From NCBI GenBank assembly GCA_025765615.1, contig JAIVFJ010000016.1, positions 248,001 to 312,000 of the forward strand: 64,000 nt of DNA, in the 5' to 3' direction. Positions 20,882 to 32,827 of this stretch are shown here, piece by piece. The stretch is from Zopfochytrium polystomum. Its lineage: Eukaryota; Chytridiomycota; Chytridiomycetes; Chytridiales; Chytridiaceae. Position 1 is the stretch's first letter; each line of letters begins with the position of its first letter. The notes under the pieces were generated by a model, which saw only the letters and a program-made list of their open reading frames with translations, ran no database searches and had not been told where the DNA came from. The position numbers and the translations under genes are program-made.

Positions 20882-22800
20882 ATGTCGCAAACATCGTCGG
20901 CGCCACCCCAACGATTGCTTGGTAAGGAGGAGAGGGAAGCATCTATCTGATTGCCCCCCTGTCCTCTTAACGCATACCCCGTCCCACCGACCATCAGTTC
21001 CTCTCTGCCTTGTTTCTCGAATGAAGGACTGCAGCGAACGAGTCGCACCATGGGTCGCATCCGCAGGTTTGGTTCCCAGCTGCTTCGTTGGACAAAGACT
21101 GACGCGTGCGCTGCTACAGGATCTATGCTCATGTTCACCACCGAAGCCTGCATTCTTCTAGGCGGCTTGGCGATTGCTCTTCTCATTTACCTTCGGTACA
21201 TGAAGGCGGCCAAGAACCCTCCCCCGAATCGGGCCGGGGTGGTCGCATCAAAGCCCAAACCGCTCAAACCATTTGACATATTTTTCATGTCATACAACAC
21301 AACTTACCTGCCTCTCGTCGTCGCTCTTTACTTGTCAACCTTCTGGAATACATCGTCGCTCCTATTCATGCAAGTATTGCTACTTGCGATCCGCGTTGTC
21401 GTTCGACTCATGTTTCAGTTTTCAACAGCTCCCTCGTTGCGGTGCGACACGTCGGCCTGACGATCTGCCTTCTTTACTTTATCAGCTTGGTACTCAGCTC
21501 AACAAACCGCTCTGTCCGCCAGATTGAGGTCATCAGAAACAAATGGCTCCCGCTGCTCGCCATCCCAGCAATCATTGCGGCCGGACTGTCGTCGTTCGCC
21601 GGATATCTTCACGACATGCTCTTCTCTGCGAACGAGGCTTTGCTTGCGGCCGCAGCAAACAACGCGACGGCCGGAGCAGCTCCGGCCAGCCAATTTAACG
21701 TTTCTGCGGCGACGGCGGACTTTCAGTACGCCTTCAGATTGCACAGCGTGGTTCAACCCCTTGCCGGTGCGATGGCGGTTGCTGTTCTCTCCGGAATGTG
21801 CGTGTTCCTTTCGGTGGCTTGGCTTGCCTCCCGTCGCGAGCTTCGTCTCCTCGAGTCCACACTCGGCTTCCAGGACGCGGGCAAGTTCAAAAGCTTGTTT
21901 CCGGCCGCGTTGGCGTCTTTTACTGCTACTCTGGAGGCCCCAACCCTTCCTCGACGCAAGTTCGAAATACTAACGTCCCCGACGCGCGGAGTGTTTGGAA
22001 AGGTGTCAATCGACGACGGGGATAGCCCGATGAGCTATCCTTCCACGCCGCGCTCCGCAAACTTTTTCAGTGCCGCTAGCTTCGATAAACCCTTGCCACC
22101 GCTTCCAGGAGTCGCAGACATTCCCCTCGAATCACCACTTTCCCCGCGCATGCCTCCCTCCTCCCTCACAGTCGGGGAAAGAACCCCCACCTCGCCGTCC
22201 ACCCCTTCCTCCTCCGCCACCGCCTCCTCTCCGCAGCGGTCCTATCCATACACCTCCGCCTCCCAACCGCTAGCGTCCCCCTCCACCGCATCCCCAATGT
22301 CCCCGAAATACCCGCCGCAGTCCCCGCTCGGCAGCGCCGACCGCCTCGCAGCGCGCAACCAAAAGACATCCTCGATGCTGCCGTTCAACCCGGACAACGC
22401 CTCGGCGGCGGCCGCGCTGCGCCGCAACATGCGCACCCTCGCGTGGATCTTTGCGGCGTCCCTGCTGTCGGCCGTGGCGGGCCTCGTCTCGCTGGTGGTG
22501 TCGTTTGCGAAAAACGGTGGAGCCGGCGTGTTTGGCACCGCGGAGGTTATGGGGTTTGTCGTGGAGAATGGGTATGTGTCGTTTCGGGTGGGAGACAGCT
22601 TTATTTTTTATTTTATTTTATTTTTTTTTGCATTGCCATCGCTAAATGCCCTCATGCTCCTGTACCCCTTGTCCATCCCCTACAGTGGCTCGCTTCTGGC
22701 CGGCCTTGTGCTAAACGCGCTGTTTCTCGTCCGCCAGTCCATCCAGCTTGCGCGCAAGCTGATGCGGCGGCAACGGCGGTTAGCTTACATTGGCGTTTGA
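20882..22800 (+). CDS. Seven-transmembrane family protein, copy B (intact)
   Basis: Inferred exons: ATG at 20882 with a short first exon; a second exon with VSRMKDCSERVAPW; a third from about 21,119 with TM1 (GGLAIALLIYLR) and TM2 (LKPFDIFFMSYNTTYLP, LSTFWNTSSLL); a GC-AG intron (GCAAGT donor near 21,370); a fourth with TM3 to TM6; and a last exon after the intron at about 22,571-22,684 with TM7 (LAGLVLNALFLVR). TM5 and TM6 are separated by a loop of about 170 residues rich in Ser, Pro and Thr. The N-terminal CxxR-x-KxCxxR signature lies before TM1. No TM7 lysine as in rhodopsins and no cyclase or kinase fused. This is the only copy of the three with all exons clean. Function unknown. Confidence 0.75.
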
Positions 22801-24449
22801 TCTCGCTTGCTTGAATTCTTTTTGTTGAATATTTACTTGTGCTTCACGCTTTCCATTTCGATCGATCTGCACCAATGCTTCGTCCGTATCTCCCCCGAGT
22901 TTTCCTCAATCACACCAAGCTTCTTTCTTTCCCTCCTCGAGCTGGTTCTCGGGCTCCTCTATTTTTTGCTTGTTTGGGTCTTCCATACGAGGGAATGGAT
23001 GGGAGGTGTTGCTTTTTACGGCATGTTTTTTTTTTCCCCCCGTTTCCTATGCTGTGGATGAGTTTCTCTTTTTTGTTGTGGTTTGCGCTTTGTACTAATA
23101 CCAGCTTGGGGCAAAGAACGGTCTTCGCGCTTTTGAGTGTTTTTTGACATGCAAGCGGAACCCATGGTTGTGTCTTCTCGTGCTTTGACAAGGCCAAAAT
23201 GGACAGGGAGGCGGACAGATCTCAGTTCTTTGTCCCTCGCGATCTGAGCTTCGTCAGCGAGAGCGAGCCTGCCTGCTGCAATCTTGATGTTTTCGTTTCC
23301 TTGGAAGAGCAGGAAGAGAAAAGCAACTCCGCCCACGGCGGCGGGGACCGGGATGAAGACGCAAGTCGCTTGGCAGAAAGAAACAAAGCCAATCACGTGG
23401 AGGAGCGAACATTGCGAGGCAGTCGTCCGTTTGAACTTTCGCTCCAAATTGTTACCACCGACTCATTCTACATCATATTATGAATGCGAAGGTATTTGGT
23501 TTTGCAAATATCATTGGCAGCGCGACGATGTTATCGAGCCGCTGCCGTTCGAGTGCTCGAGTGAACAGAGTGCAGGCAGGCTTTTGGAAGGACGAGAAGA
23601 CACTGCGATTAAAATGAGGGAGTTGAAAAAGATCGTGTTGGAGTGCCGGCAGCCGCTTTGAACACGGGATTCAGAGTTGTTCTGGGCTTGCGAAGAGGAG
23701 TCCAAACTGACTCTCGTCCCTATGTGAGCATCCTCCGCTCCCAACCCCAAGGCGGCAAGTTTCAGTACCGATCGATGGACTGGCAGCGAGGACGGCGGGA
23801 ATACCCCGACGGTCGCGGCGGCCTGCACCGAATTGGTGTGACCGGAGGGATCTTCGCATAACAGGAAAGAGTCGCACAACCTCCTCCGTGCGAACGCCCA
23901 AGGTTCCCGCTCACGAAGACGACTTCTCACAATGCACAATGTTGTCTCGGCCCGATCTTGTTCCAGAGGTACTGGCACTTGTCGTGCTCAGTAACAAATT
24001 TGAACCAGTACCGGTGGATGTGGCAAATTCCGAGGCCGGTTGGGCCGTGGCGTGATCTTCAAGTCTCTCAGCACCAAGGGTTGAGCAGGACGCGGAATTT
24101 GTACACACAAGTACTACTTCCGAAAATAAAAAAAAAACTTGATCTGTGCCATGGATTCGTGATTCCCACTCCAGAGAAGAAAAAAAAAAACCAAATATGA
24201 TTTTCGATTGGGTCAACTACTGATGTCGCCGCATCCGTCAAAAGAGGAGAGTGGGTTTTTTTTCTTAAACCCCCCCGACGAAGTTGCGAGGCAATTGGCC
24301 GCATCTCCGTGCACGTGGGAGCGCGTCTGCCCGAGACGCGCGCCAAGACCTTTCCTCATGGCTGCTGAGCAGGTTTTGAACCTGCGCCTGCCTCTAAAAG
24401 CAACAGAAATTGATTGGCAACACCAACCAGATCGCTCCCCCCTCCAACA
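22801..24449. other. Intergenic; unassigned frames
   Basis: T-rich downstream of copy B. A - strand frame at 23016-23447 has one hydrophobic stretch (FIPVPAAVGGVAFLFLLF) but no recognisable domain. A-rich runs at 24,126 and 24,180. Nothing I can support as a gene. Confidence 0.4.
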
Positions 24450-24690
24450 TGCTGAAGTTTCTTCTGAATCGTGTTCGCAAGGTCTGGGGCGACTCTTCGG
24501 CGCCCATCTGGCTGCCACACGTCGAGGTCGACGACCGCGGTGCGGTCGCCGTGATCGACACTTCGGGTGAGCTGTTCGGCCCCATTTGCACCCCCTCCAC
24601 CCAACACACACACACCTTGACCGAAATCGTCACCCTCACGCAATTCGAAAAAGGGTTCACGGACCTTTCGACGTATAAATTAAGAAACGT
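24450..24690 (+). pseudogene. Duplicated, decayed first exon of the soluble adenylyl cyclase
   Basis: From ATG at 24450 the frame reads MLKFLLNRVRKVWGDSS and DDRGAVAVIDTSG, then a GTGAGC donor. About 100 nt later comes KGFTDLSTY, where the frame is lost. The true first exon 740 bp downstream reads MLKFLPNHVRKICRDSA and DDRGAVAVIDISG, then KGFTALSTR. The unit is therefore a partial tandem copy of exon 1, its intron and the start of exon 2. Confidence 0.75.
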
Positions 24691-25187
24691 TAGCCTCACT
24701 TGACGCCTTCGGCGGAGCCTGAGTCGACCACCTTCTGGTCAACTCCAATCTCAAACATAAAGTAACCGAACCTTCGACAACTCTTGTCCCTGACTGCAGC
24801 CAGCCCCTGTCGCGTCGATCCACCACAGAAGGCGGCGATCCCAAGCGGACAACGAGCGGTACCTGGGTGGACTCTGCGGGGAAAGTCAGGGGCTTCTGGC
24901 TCGGAGAGGGAGGGTGGGTGCAATGAAGAAAGGGCTGGGTGTACTGGTCTAATTTGCTTTGCCTTTTGGCCATTATCGTGCGGAGAAAATACGAATTCAA
25001 TTTTTTCGACTGGGGCACATTGTGTCTCCGCGTTCAAAGTACTCGTGTTTTCAATCAGGATACCGATTCCGTTCACGTGAGAACGCGTCTGCCCTAACGA
25101 GTCCAAAGATATCTTCTTTGGCTGCAGAACCGATTTTGTTGACATAAAATCATTTTGTGGCCCGCCCTGTACCGACTAATAAGCTCA

Positions 25188-28100
25188 TGCTCAAGTTTCT
25201 TCCCAATCATGTGCGGAAGATCTGCCGTGACTCTGCGGACTCCATCCGGCTCCCACACGTTGCGGTCGACGACCGCGGTGCGGTTGCCGTGATCGACATT
25301 TCGGGTGAGTGTGTTGGCACCCCCACCCCCACGATCTCCCCAAAAAGAGCTCGCGTTCCCCACGGCTCAATCAGTCCCAAAAAAAAGGATTCACTGCTCT
25401 CTCGACGCGCCTGTTCCGTGAGCACGGCAACGACGGAGCCGCCAAGCTGCACGAGGCGATCAACAGCCCTTTCGAAAAGATCATTGGGTGTGTCTACGCG
25501 CGATCGGGGTCCATCGTCAAGTTTGCCGGCGACGCCGCTGTCGCGTGCTGGTACGAGTCCCCTTTCGCTGTCTCGTTGTCTACTCTGAAGGAAATTTTTT
25601 TCTTGGTTGCGTGTGTTATATCGCTGACCGCCTAAACCGTTCAACCTCTAAAATACTCTCACCCCCGCACCGACCCTTTCCCATCCCCCAACACCAACAC
25701 CAAGGTCAGACACTACGGCGAACGAACCCCGTCGTGAGAGCCTGCTGCTGGAATGCCTGGTATGCTGCATCGAGCTGCTCCAACTCTTCGACGGCAAGTC
25801 TGGGCTGGACGCGAGATCCCCGCAGGCGGGGACAGCGGGCGGTGTCGGCCTGCACATTGGAATCGGGTTTGGGAAGATCAACCACATTATCCTGGGGCAG
25901 CAAGAGCCGTTAGAGGTCGGCGGGATCGCGCGGAGAGAGTACTTGATTACGGGGGAGGCGGCATCGGAGGCGGGCGACATGCTCGGACTCGGGACTCGGG
26001 GGCAGGTGGTGCTGTCACCGGGGTACTACGAGACGGTGATGCGGGTCCTGTCAGGGCGTGCCGGGTCTCCACTTTCGACTACGGGCTTTTTATTTGGCGA
26101 TCCAGACTCAGTGGGAAACGTCACTGTCAGCAGTGGCGACGTCGACGCACTGCAGATTGCAGAAAGGTTGACGGGCGACCTTTACTTCGAGAGCGTCGAG
26201 GACGACAGCAAACCCGCGGACGAAGACGGGTTCTTCCTTTCTGCAGTCCAGTACGTCGAATCGTCGATCGCGCGGTATGTAATCGAAACGGAGCAGACCG
26301 GCACCGACACGGACGACGGCACTCAGCGGGTGAAGCTAACCCTATCAGAGACTAGACGGCGATCGTCCTTTCTCGGTTCCAACGGCCAGGACCACTACAG
26401 CGACCTCCGCAAGGTCACAGTCGCCTTCTTCCGTTTCCCCAACATCTCCCTCGACCTGCAGTCTCGGACCATCGACGCCGTCAGCCAACCACCGGTCCCG
26501 TCCAACTCGGACGCGTCGACCCTCGCCCTCGGCGTCGCGCAGTACGTCGCCGAGACCGCGATCGTGTGCATCGCCGAGCACGGCGGCAGCCTGCGCCAGC
26601 TCAGCTTCGATGACAAGGGGTTCACGGCGCTCGCAGTGTGGGGCCTGCGCGGGCTCGCGCACCACCGCACAGATGCGCCGAACGCGCTCGCGGCGTGTCT
26701 GAGCTTTGCCGATCGGGTCCGACGGGCCGGTGGAGGGTCCGCTGCGCGGCACGCGGTCGGCGCGGTCGATGTTGGTGTCGCGACGGGGACTGTTTACGCA
26801 GGGCTCATTGGGGATGAAAGGCGGATGGACGGCACGGTGCTTGGGGCGACGGTTAATCTTGCGGCGAGGCTGATGTGCATGGAGGCCACGGCGCCGGCGG
26901 AGCAGGTTGGGGATCTGGATGTGTGGATTCGCTGCGACCAGAGCACTTTTGATGCGGGCAAAGGGGAGTTCGAGTTTGGTTTGACGTCGCCGCTGGTGAA
27001 GCTAAAAGGTGAGGCGAGCGGACACCTTGATTTCGGGATTGGACAGCCAGAACAACTGATTTAAAATACGTATTCTGCACCAGGCTTCAGTAGTCCCATC
27101 GCATTGTTCCCGCTTCGATCTGCGAAATTGAGCCGGGCAGCAGCATCCGACAGCACGCTGCAGCAGAGTCTGTTTGGGCGGGAGACCGAAATCGCTCAAC
27201 TGAACGAAGTTGTGAGCAACTGGAAACTTGGCATTCCGAATGAGCGAGTTCTCATAACCGGCAGGTCTGGCTTCGGGAAGTCAGCCATCGTTTTGTACAT
27301 CCAAAGGCAGTTTCTCGGCGATTCGACCGCAATAGTCTGGTGACATCTCCCAGTTGTTTGTTGCTTCAGAGTTTTCTGAGCCGCCGGCGATTAACATCAT
27401 CCGATTCTTTGCTCAAAAAAAAAAAAAAAAAAAACAAAAAAAAAAATTGAAATGAATTAAAAATAACCAGCTCCTGCGTCGCGCACGAGACAAAGCGAAA
27501 AACCTCCTTCGCGTTCCTCAGCTCGGTTCTCCGTACCCTCGTTTCGCAGCTCCAGTCCCGAGGCGTAACTCCTCTTCAACTGGCACAGCGGGGCGGACGC
27601 GTCTCGGTGACCGTTCCAACGCCCAGTCGCGATCCGAAGCGGCTCGGGGCTCCCGCAGAGTCGGATGCATGCTCGACTTTCCTGGACGAGGCGGTGACGC
27701 TGATCGAGCCCGGCGGGCTGCGCGCGCTGGCCGCCATTCCCGGGTTCCGCTGGCGGAACGACATGCCTGCGCCGGGCAGCGACACGGCTTTGGCGCTGTC
27801 GACGGTCGTGGCGCAGCTGCTGCTTGCCGTGATGACAGTGCTCCGCTTTGACGTTTTTCTCTTGTGCGATGATGGGCAGGTGAAGTCTTGTCCTCGGCAA
27901 CGAACGATTTTTTTTGCGTTCCATCTTTCCTGTGCACTGCTCCCGTAATTTGCCTGTTCCCGAGCTGACATTGCGTTTGTGTTTCCAGTGGATCGACCAG
28001 GAGTCGCTAAAAGTGCTCCAGGTGATGATGCAGCTGTGTCCTTCCATCCTGGTCGTCATATCAGGTAGACCCCGCGAGGTTCGTCGTTTTGGAGTTATGT

Positions 28101-30923
28101 TGCTTTATATACTCCCGTCATGACCTCTTTCTTGCTGAACAACCAAGGAGTGGGACTGCCGCGAGGAACTAGACAGCATCGAATCTCGCTGCGGTGTTCA
28201 CATCAAGCTTGGGCCTCTGGCTGCGGATTCCGTACGCAGCATTGTGAAGAACGCGCTCGGGGACGCTGAACCAGACGAGCAACTGCTCTTGGACATCATC
28301 GATCGCTCCAGCGGCATCCCCATTGCGCTCAATGTGATTCTCTCGACACTGAAAGCTCAGATGAACCTTGGAGTCGCGTCGAAAGGTAGCAAATTGACTC
28401 TGCGAGACTTTAAGCCGAGCGAATCTGTGATTGGCAATGTGATCACGGCGCAGTGAGTCGAGGCCACTTTGCTTTCCACTGAGAGAGGTTCACCTGACTT
28501 CTAATTTGCAAAACTCAGATTGGACTCGTTGTCGTCTGGATTTCGTCACATTGTTTCGGTCGCGTCAGTCATTGGTCAGTACTTTACCCTCAAGACTCTG
28601 TGCGAAGTCCTGCAAGCTTTAGAGCCCAAAAGTACTGCGAGTGCATCCGACTTTGAAGAGAGCGACATCAAAGAGCTGCTCGAGGTGGAAGACAGATTTG
28701 GTTTCATCACCAAGCGAGCAGCCGCCGGCGACGAGTACGCGTTCAGCCACTACCTTATTCACCACGGCGTTCTGACGGCGTACTTGCCTCAGCGGCGCGA
28801 GGTGGTGCGCCGAGCACTTATCTTTCTTTTGATCGCCCGACTCGACAAGGAGGGGGACGACGGCTTGCTGCTTCCGACAATTATTGAAAATCTCATTCAA
28901 ATCAGTGGGGAAGACGAGCTCAAGTCGCGGTTTCTCTACCGAGGCTTTGCGAAAGCAGCCGAGGCGCGGCTGTCGACGGACGCTTTCCGATATCGAGGGC
29001 TGCTGGACGAGTTGAATCCAACGTATTGCGAATCTCTTTCTCTGACAACGCGGCTTCAAGACTGCCGACTTCGAGCGGTGCTTCATTATGAAAACGGGTG
29101 AGTGTGACCCTTTGCTTTTAAGCGCTGTTTGGCTGAACGTCCATTTGTTGCAGAAATACTGCGGGCGCGCTAGTATCCGCAGCAGAGCTTCTCAAACTTG
29201 CCGGATATCCTTCGCAGTTTCCCACCAACACAGCAATCGCCTTTTTCAAAGCGTTTTGGAGGAACTTTTCGAGCTTTAAAGCACTCTTGGCATCTTCTCC
29301 GGCAAAGGCAGTGAATGTTTGCGCGGCGTTCTTGTTTCGCAGTTATCCATCCGCATTTCCTGGTGCTTCAAAGCAGAAAGACCGCAGAAAAGTTCACCCG
29401 ATGGAAAATATTGACCTTATCAGCGAATCGACGCCGGTGGTTGACCTTTTGATTCGCATGGACGAAATGCTGACGACATTTGACATGCTCGGAGAGCACT
29501 TTACGATAGCTGGAGGGCTGGACTTCCTCATCATCCCTATGAGCGCCCTGTTTCTGTCCCACGTAGGGTATCACAGCGCGAAGGACAAAAACTACTGGCG
29601 TTGGCGCGTGAAGCTGTGCTACATTCAGGTGGGATTCGCAATGCTCCTTATTGGAATGAAGGACAAGAGCCAGGCTTGCATCACGGCCTACGAGGCATAC
29701 TCGAGCAGCGCTGTGAGCGTCCGAGAGTTCGAGTGTAAAGCCCTCGCCCTTTTGATGCTCGTGCTCTACAGACTGAGTGTCAAGGAAACCGTTCTCTTTG
29801 AGAACACGTTGCTCCTCCGCGCCAGTCTCGACTGTTGCAGCAAGGCGGGCAGGGATTTTGTTCCGTCTGCGAAAGCTACGTGGCTCGGGTTCCTCAGCGA
29901 GCTTATCTTGTAACGTTCAAACTTTGCCAGAATGCAGTGCTCTTTACCAGCTTCATTTTTTTGTACAATAGCTTGGGTAAATTTCACCCAAAGACCGACC
30001 AAGATGGGGTCTTCCACGTCGAGGATATAGTCGAAAGAGCGCGCAAGTTTTGCGTCGACCGACTCTTCGTTCAGCAGTTGGAGAGCGCGGCTGCGGTTGA
30101 GGCTGCATTGCTCTCAGACTATTTAAAGGCGGAAGGTATCGTGAAAAAGTGGGGACTCTCCAGATTCGACCGGGAGGTGAGTCATGATGGTCCCTGTTCC
30201 CTTCAAAGAATTGACTGGCGGACTGGCAAACATAAAAAAAAGACCCTTGGCTTAGATCAGTCCCAAGGTTCAGCTCAGTTTAGCTTTGTTGCAAACGTCG
30301 TTTGCTTGTCGGCGCTGCTACTGGAGCAAAACGTTCAGCCAGAGATGGTAGATCTGCTTGAACAATCTGGTTACGAGTTTACAGTGTGTCTGAAAACGGC
30401 GCCGTCGCGAATGGTATCATTTCGCTGAAAATTTACGAACCATGATTAAACATTGTTTATGTTCCAGGGAGTACTCTTTATCCATGTTTGCACCATCACT
30501 GTGGTGTTTTTAATAGGTCTCGCAGTGTCTTTGTCAGAGGACACCCTTCCCGACGAGCATATGGGACCCCCCCTCCTAAAGAGCTCCCGCGAAATACTGC
30601 TCAGCATCCGCAAGTTTGCAGCGCGGGCAGCCCCACGTCACTTTCTCGGTAAATGCTGCGTCAAGCTCATCAGCATTGCCGAATCGATACTCCGCGGCGC
30701 CACGGAGAGGTGCGAAATCCTGCTGCAGAAGTTTCTGCGCATCAGGGATGACCGGTTTCCGGTCCACCTCCACCTCATGCTCCAGGCGAGGATGCTGCGG
30801 CTGCGGCGTCTGAGGCTCGGAAAGGATGTTTTGGCGCCGGCGGTCGAGGTGTTGTTGGAGAGGTTTGAGTGCGTCGACAATCGGCACGACCCTGATCGAT
30901 TGAAGGTGCTGTTTGGCCTTTGA
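25188..30923 (+). CDS. Soluble-type adenylyl cyclase (ADCY10-like) with NTPase and TPR-like region, copy 1
   Basis: Exon 1 starts ATG at 25188. Cyclase domain C1 carries both metal Asps (VIDISGFTALS split by an intron, and KFAGDAAVACW). C2 (about 26,380-27,020) lacks them but has the Asn/Arg pair in GATVNLAARLM, so one composite active site is expected. A P-loop ATPase module follows: FGRETEIAQL, GRSGFGKS near 27,262, DVFLLCDDGQ, and a sensor-like VVISGRP near 28,050. A helical repeat region of about 900 residues runs to the stop at 30923. This is the order in mammalian soluble adenylyl cyclase, which responds to bicarbonate and calcium; whether this protein does is not shown. Many short introns; one (about 27,344-27,500) contains a long A-rich tract. 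Exon limits in 27.3-27.6 kb are uncertain. A paralogue lies inverted at 61-64 kb. Confidence 0.85.
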
Positions 30924-32067
30924 TCAAGCTTTTTTGAGGGACCGCGTGACCTTCTCCTTCTTCTCCATTTGATTTGGAGGAGACAGTTTGTGCTGTCCCG
31001 AGTCTTCCACCTTTTGAGCAGTGAGCCAGTGAAAGAGCGTCAGTTTGCTTGAGACGGCGGGATCTCAAGTTTGTTCGCGTTCTGGCGATCACGTGGAAAG
31101 TGGTCTGGGTGAAGTTTTGCGGCGCGAAGAAAGTCAAAAAAATCGTTTTCGTTGACAGATGCAACCATGCGGTTGAAGTTGCTCTTACGTCAGGAGGCAA
31201 AGAGACTCATGCACGATATTAATATGAACGTTTTGTTTCAAGGGCTTCGCAGATTTTGCATCGTTCCCGCAAGATGGCGCTGATTAGCATGTTTGGCGTT
31301 ACGGTGTTCGGTGAAGACTTTTGCTTCCATCGTTCCTTTTCCGGCCGTTCCGGGCTGGCTGGCGTTCCAGGGTCGAAACGTTCATCCGACATATGTCTTG
31401 GTTGGCCGGGCCGCGGCTCCTCCAGCTTGGATGGACAGATGAAACAAACTTTGGATGGCCCAGGCACCCCCGCCTCTCCTCCCCACCAACAACTGAAACG
31501 GGGAGAAGCGGGCAGGGAGCGCAAAGCAATCTCTCAGTCTGTCACTCCAGTCCACAATCCTCTCGTGTTTTTTTCATTTTTCTTTTCCCCCCGGCCTCCC
31601 TTTCTTTTTTTCATTTCTTTCGTTCCTTCACATGCAAGTGGGTTCATCTTTGGCCTCCCCACGTATTGCGCGCGCCGTCCTCCGACGGTGGGTCGGAGGA
31701 GTTTTCATGTTTTCCCATCTTGCTATTCTTATTTTGACGGAATCATCTTTTCCGTGCGCCCCACCCCGCCCGGCCCCGACGCTACTTGTTTGCACCCGCA
31801 ATGCCCGGCCGGACGGAGCTCGCGCGTCCGTCCAGGATGGAACAGTTGCGTTCAGCTGTTCAGCTTGCAAGCGCAACCATCTATCCACCCAGTTTGTTTC
31901 TGTCTCTGGCTCTCCCGCTCCATTCCATTCCACTGTCTTCCTCCTCTCGGCGCAGTTTATTTTTTTCGCGTTTGGAAGAGCGTGCTCGATCGAGGCAAGA
32001 GAGACTGTTCTGGCAAAGAAGGGTCCAGAAATTACCTTTTTGCTGCGTGCACGTCGAATGTCGTTCC

Positions 32068-32101
<34 letters not shown>

Positions 32102-32281
32102 TTCACTTGATTTGATTGATTTGACCTCAAATTTGGTTTGATTAGGGGGAAAAGGGAAAGCCACCACCAGCCAGCACGCGCGCCTGAAAATGGAATCATC
32201 CTCGCGCAATGCGGCCCACGGGGCAGGCTGTCTGTCTGTCTGACTGTGTGGGAGAGAGTGACTGAAGCAGCTAGCAGCTGC

Positions 32282-32329
<48 letters not shown>

Positions 32330-32716
32330 ACGGGCACACAGAGAGTAAGACAAAATCCGTCCGTCGGCTCTTGCTTGTTGCTTGCTTGCTTGCTTGCTTG
32401 CTTGAGTGATTGATTGACTGATTGTTTTGATTGACAGCCAGACGCGGCAGAAATCTTGGTTGGACACGACGACCCGCGAGAGCGGTTTGATGTGATGGTT
32501 GATTGATGCATTGCGTGTGTGTGTGTGGTTTGATTGTTTGTCTGTTGTTTATTATATTTAATTAATATTATTTATTTTTATTTATTCGGCAGATTGCTGG
32601 GTTTTTTGTTCTCTCTTTGTTTCTCACGATCAAAGAAAGAGCGCGCGCGCCCGCTCGGCAACGAAGAAGCAGTCGGGCAGTCGGGCAGTCGGGCAGTCGG
32701 GCAGTCGGGGGGAAAA
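30924..32716. other. Intergenic with simple repeats, promoter side of 7TM copy C
   Basis: Simple repeats: (TGTC)n at about 32,070-32,101, (GA)n at 32,287-32,322, (GCTT)n at about 32,378-32,403, (GT)n at 32,516-32,526, and an 8-bp unit GGGCAGTC repeated five times at about 32,668-32,707, ending 10 bp before the start codon of copy C. No gene seen. Confidence 0.55.
32668..32707 (+). repeat. Five tandem copies of an 8-bp unit upstream of 7TM copy C
   Basis: GGGCAGTC repeated about five times directly before the ATG of copy C. It lies in its 5' UTR or core promoter. Confidence 0.85.
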
Positions 32717-32794
32717 ATGGCGGCGGCTTCCTACGGTGAGTTTCATTCGCGACCAAGACTGAGACGGAAAGAGACAGACAGGCAGACAGAGGAC

Positions 32795-32827
<33 letters not shown>

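Noticed and set aside
22685..22760. Rhodopsin identity for the 7TM family
   Set aside because: TM7 has no retinal-binding Lys, and the TM3/TM6 pattern does not match microbial or animal opsins.
27415..27448. Poly-A tail of a processed retrocopy
   Set aside because: The tract lies inside an intron of the soluble cyclase, and no retrocopied exon precedes it.
32070..32403. CRISPR-like or regulatory array in the (TGTC)n, (GA)n and (GCTT)n stretches
   Set aside because: These are plain microsatellites without spacers.
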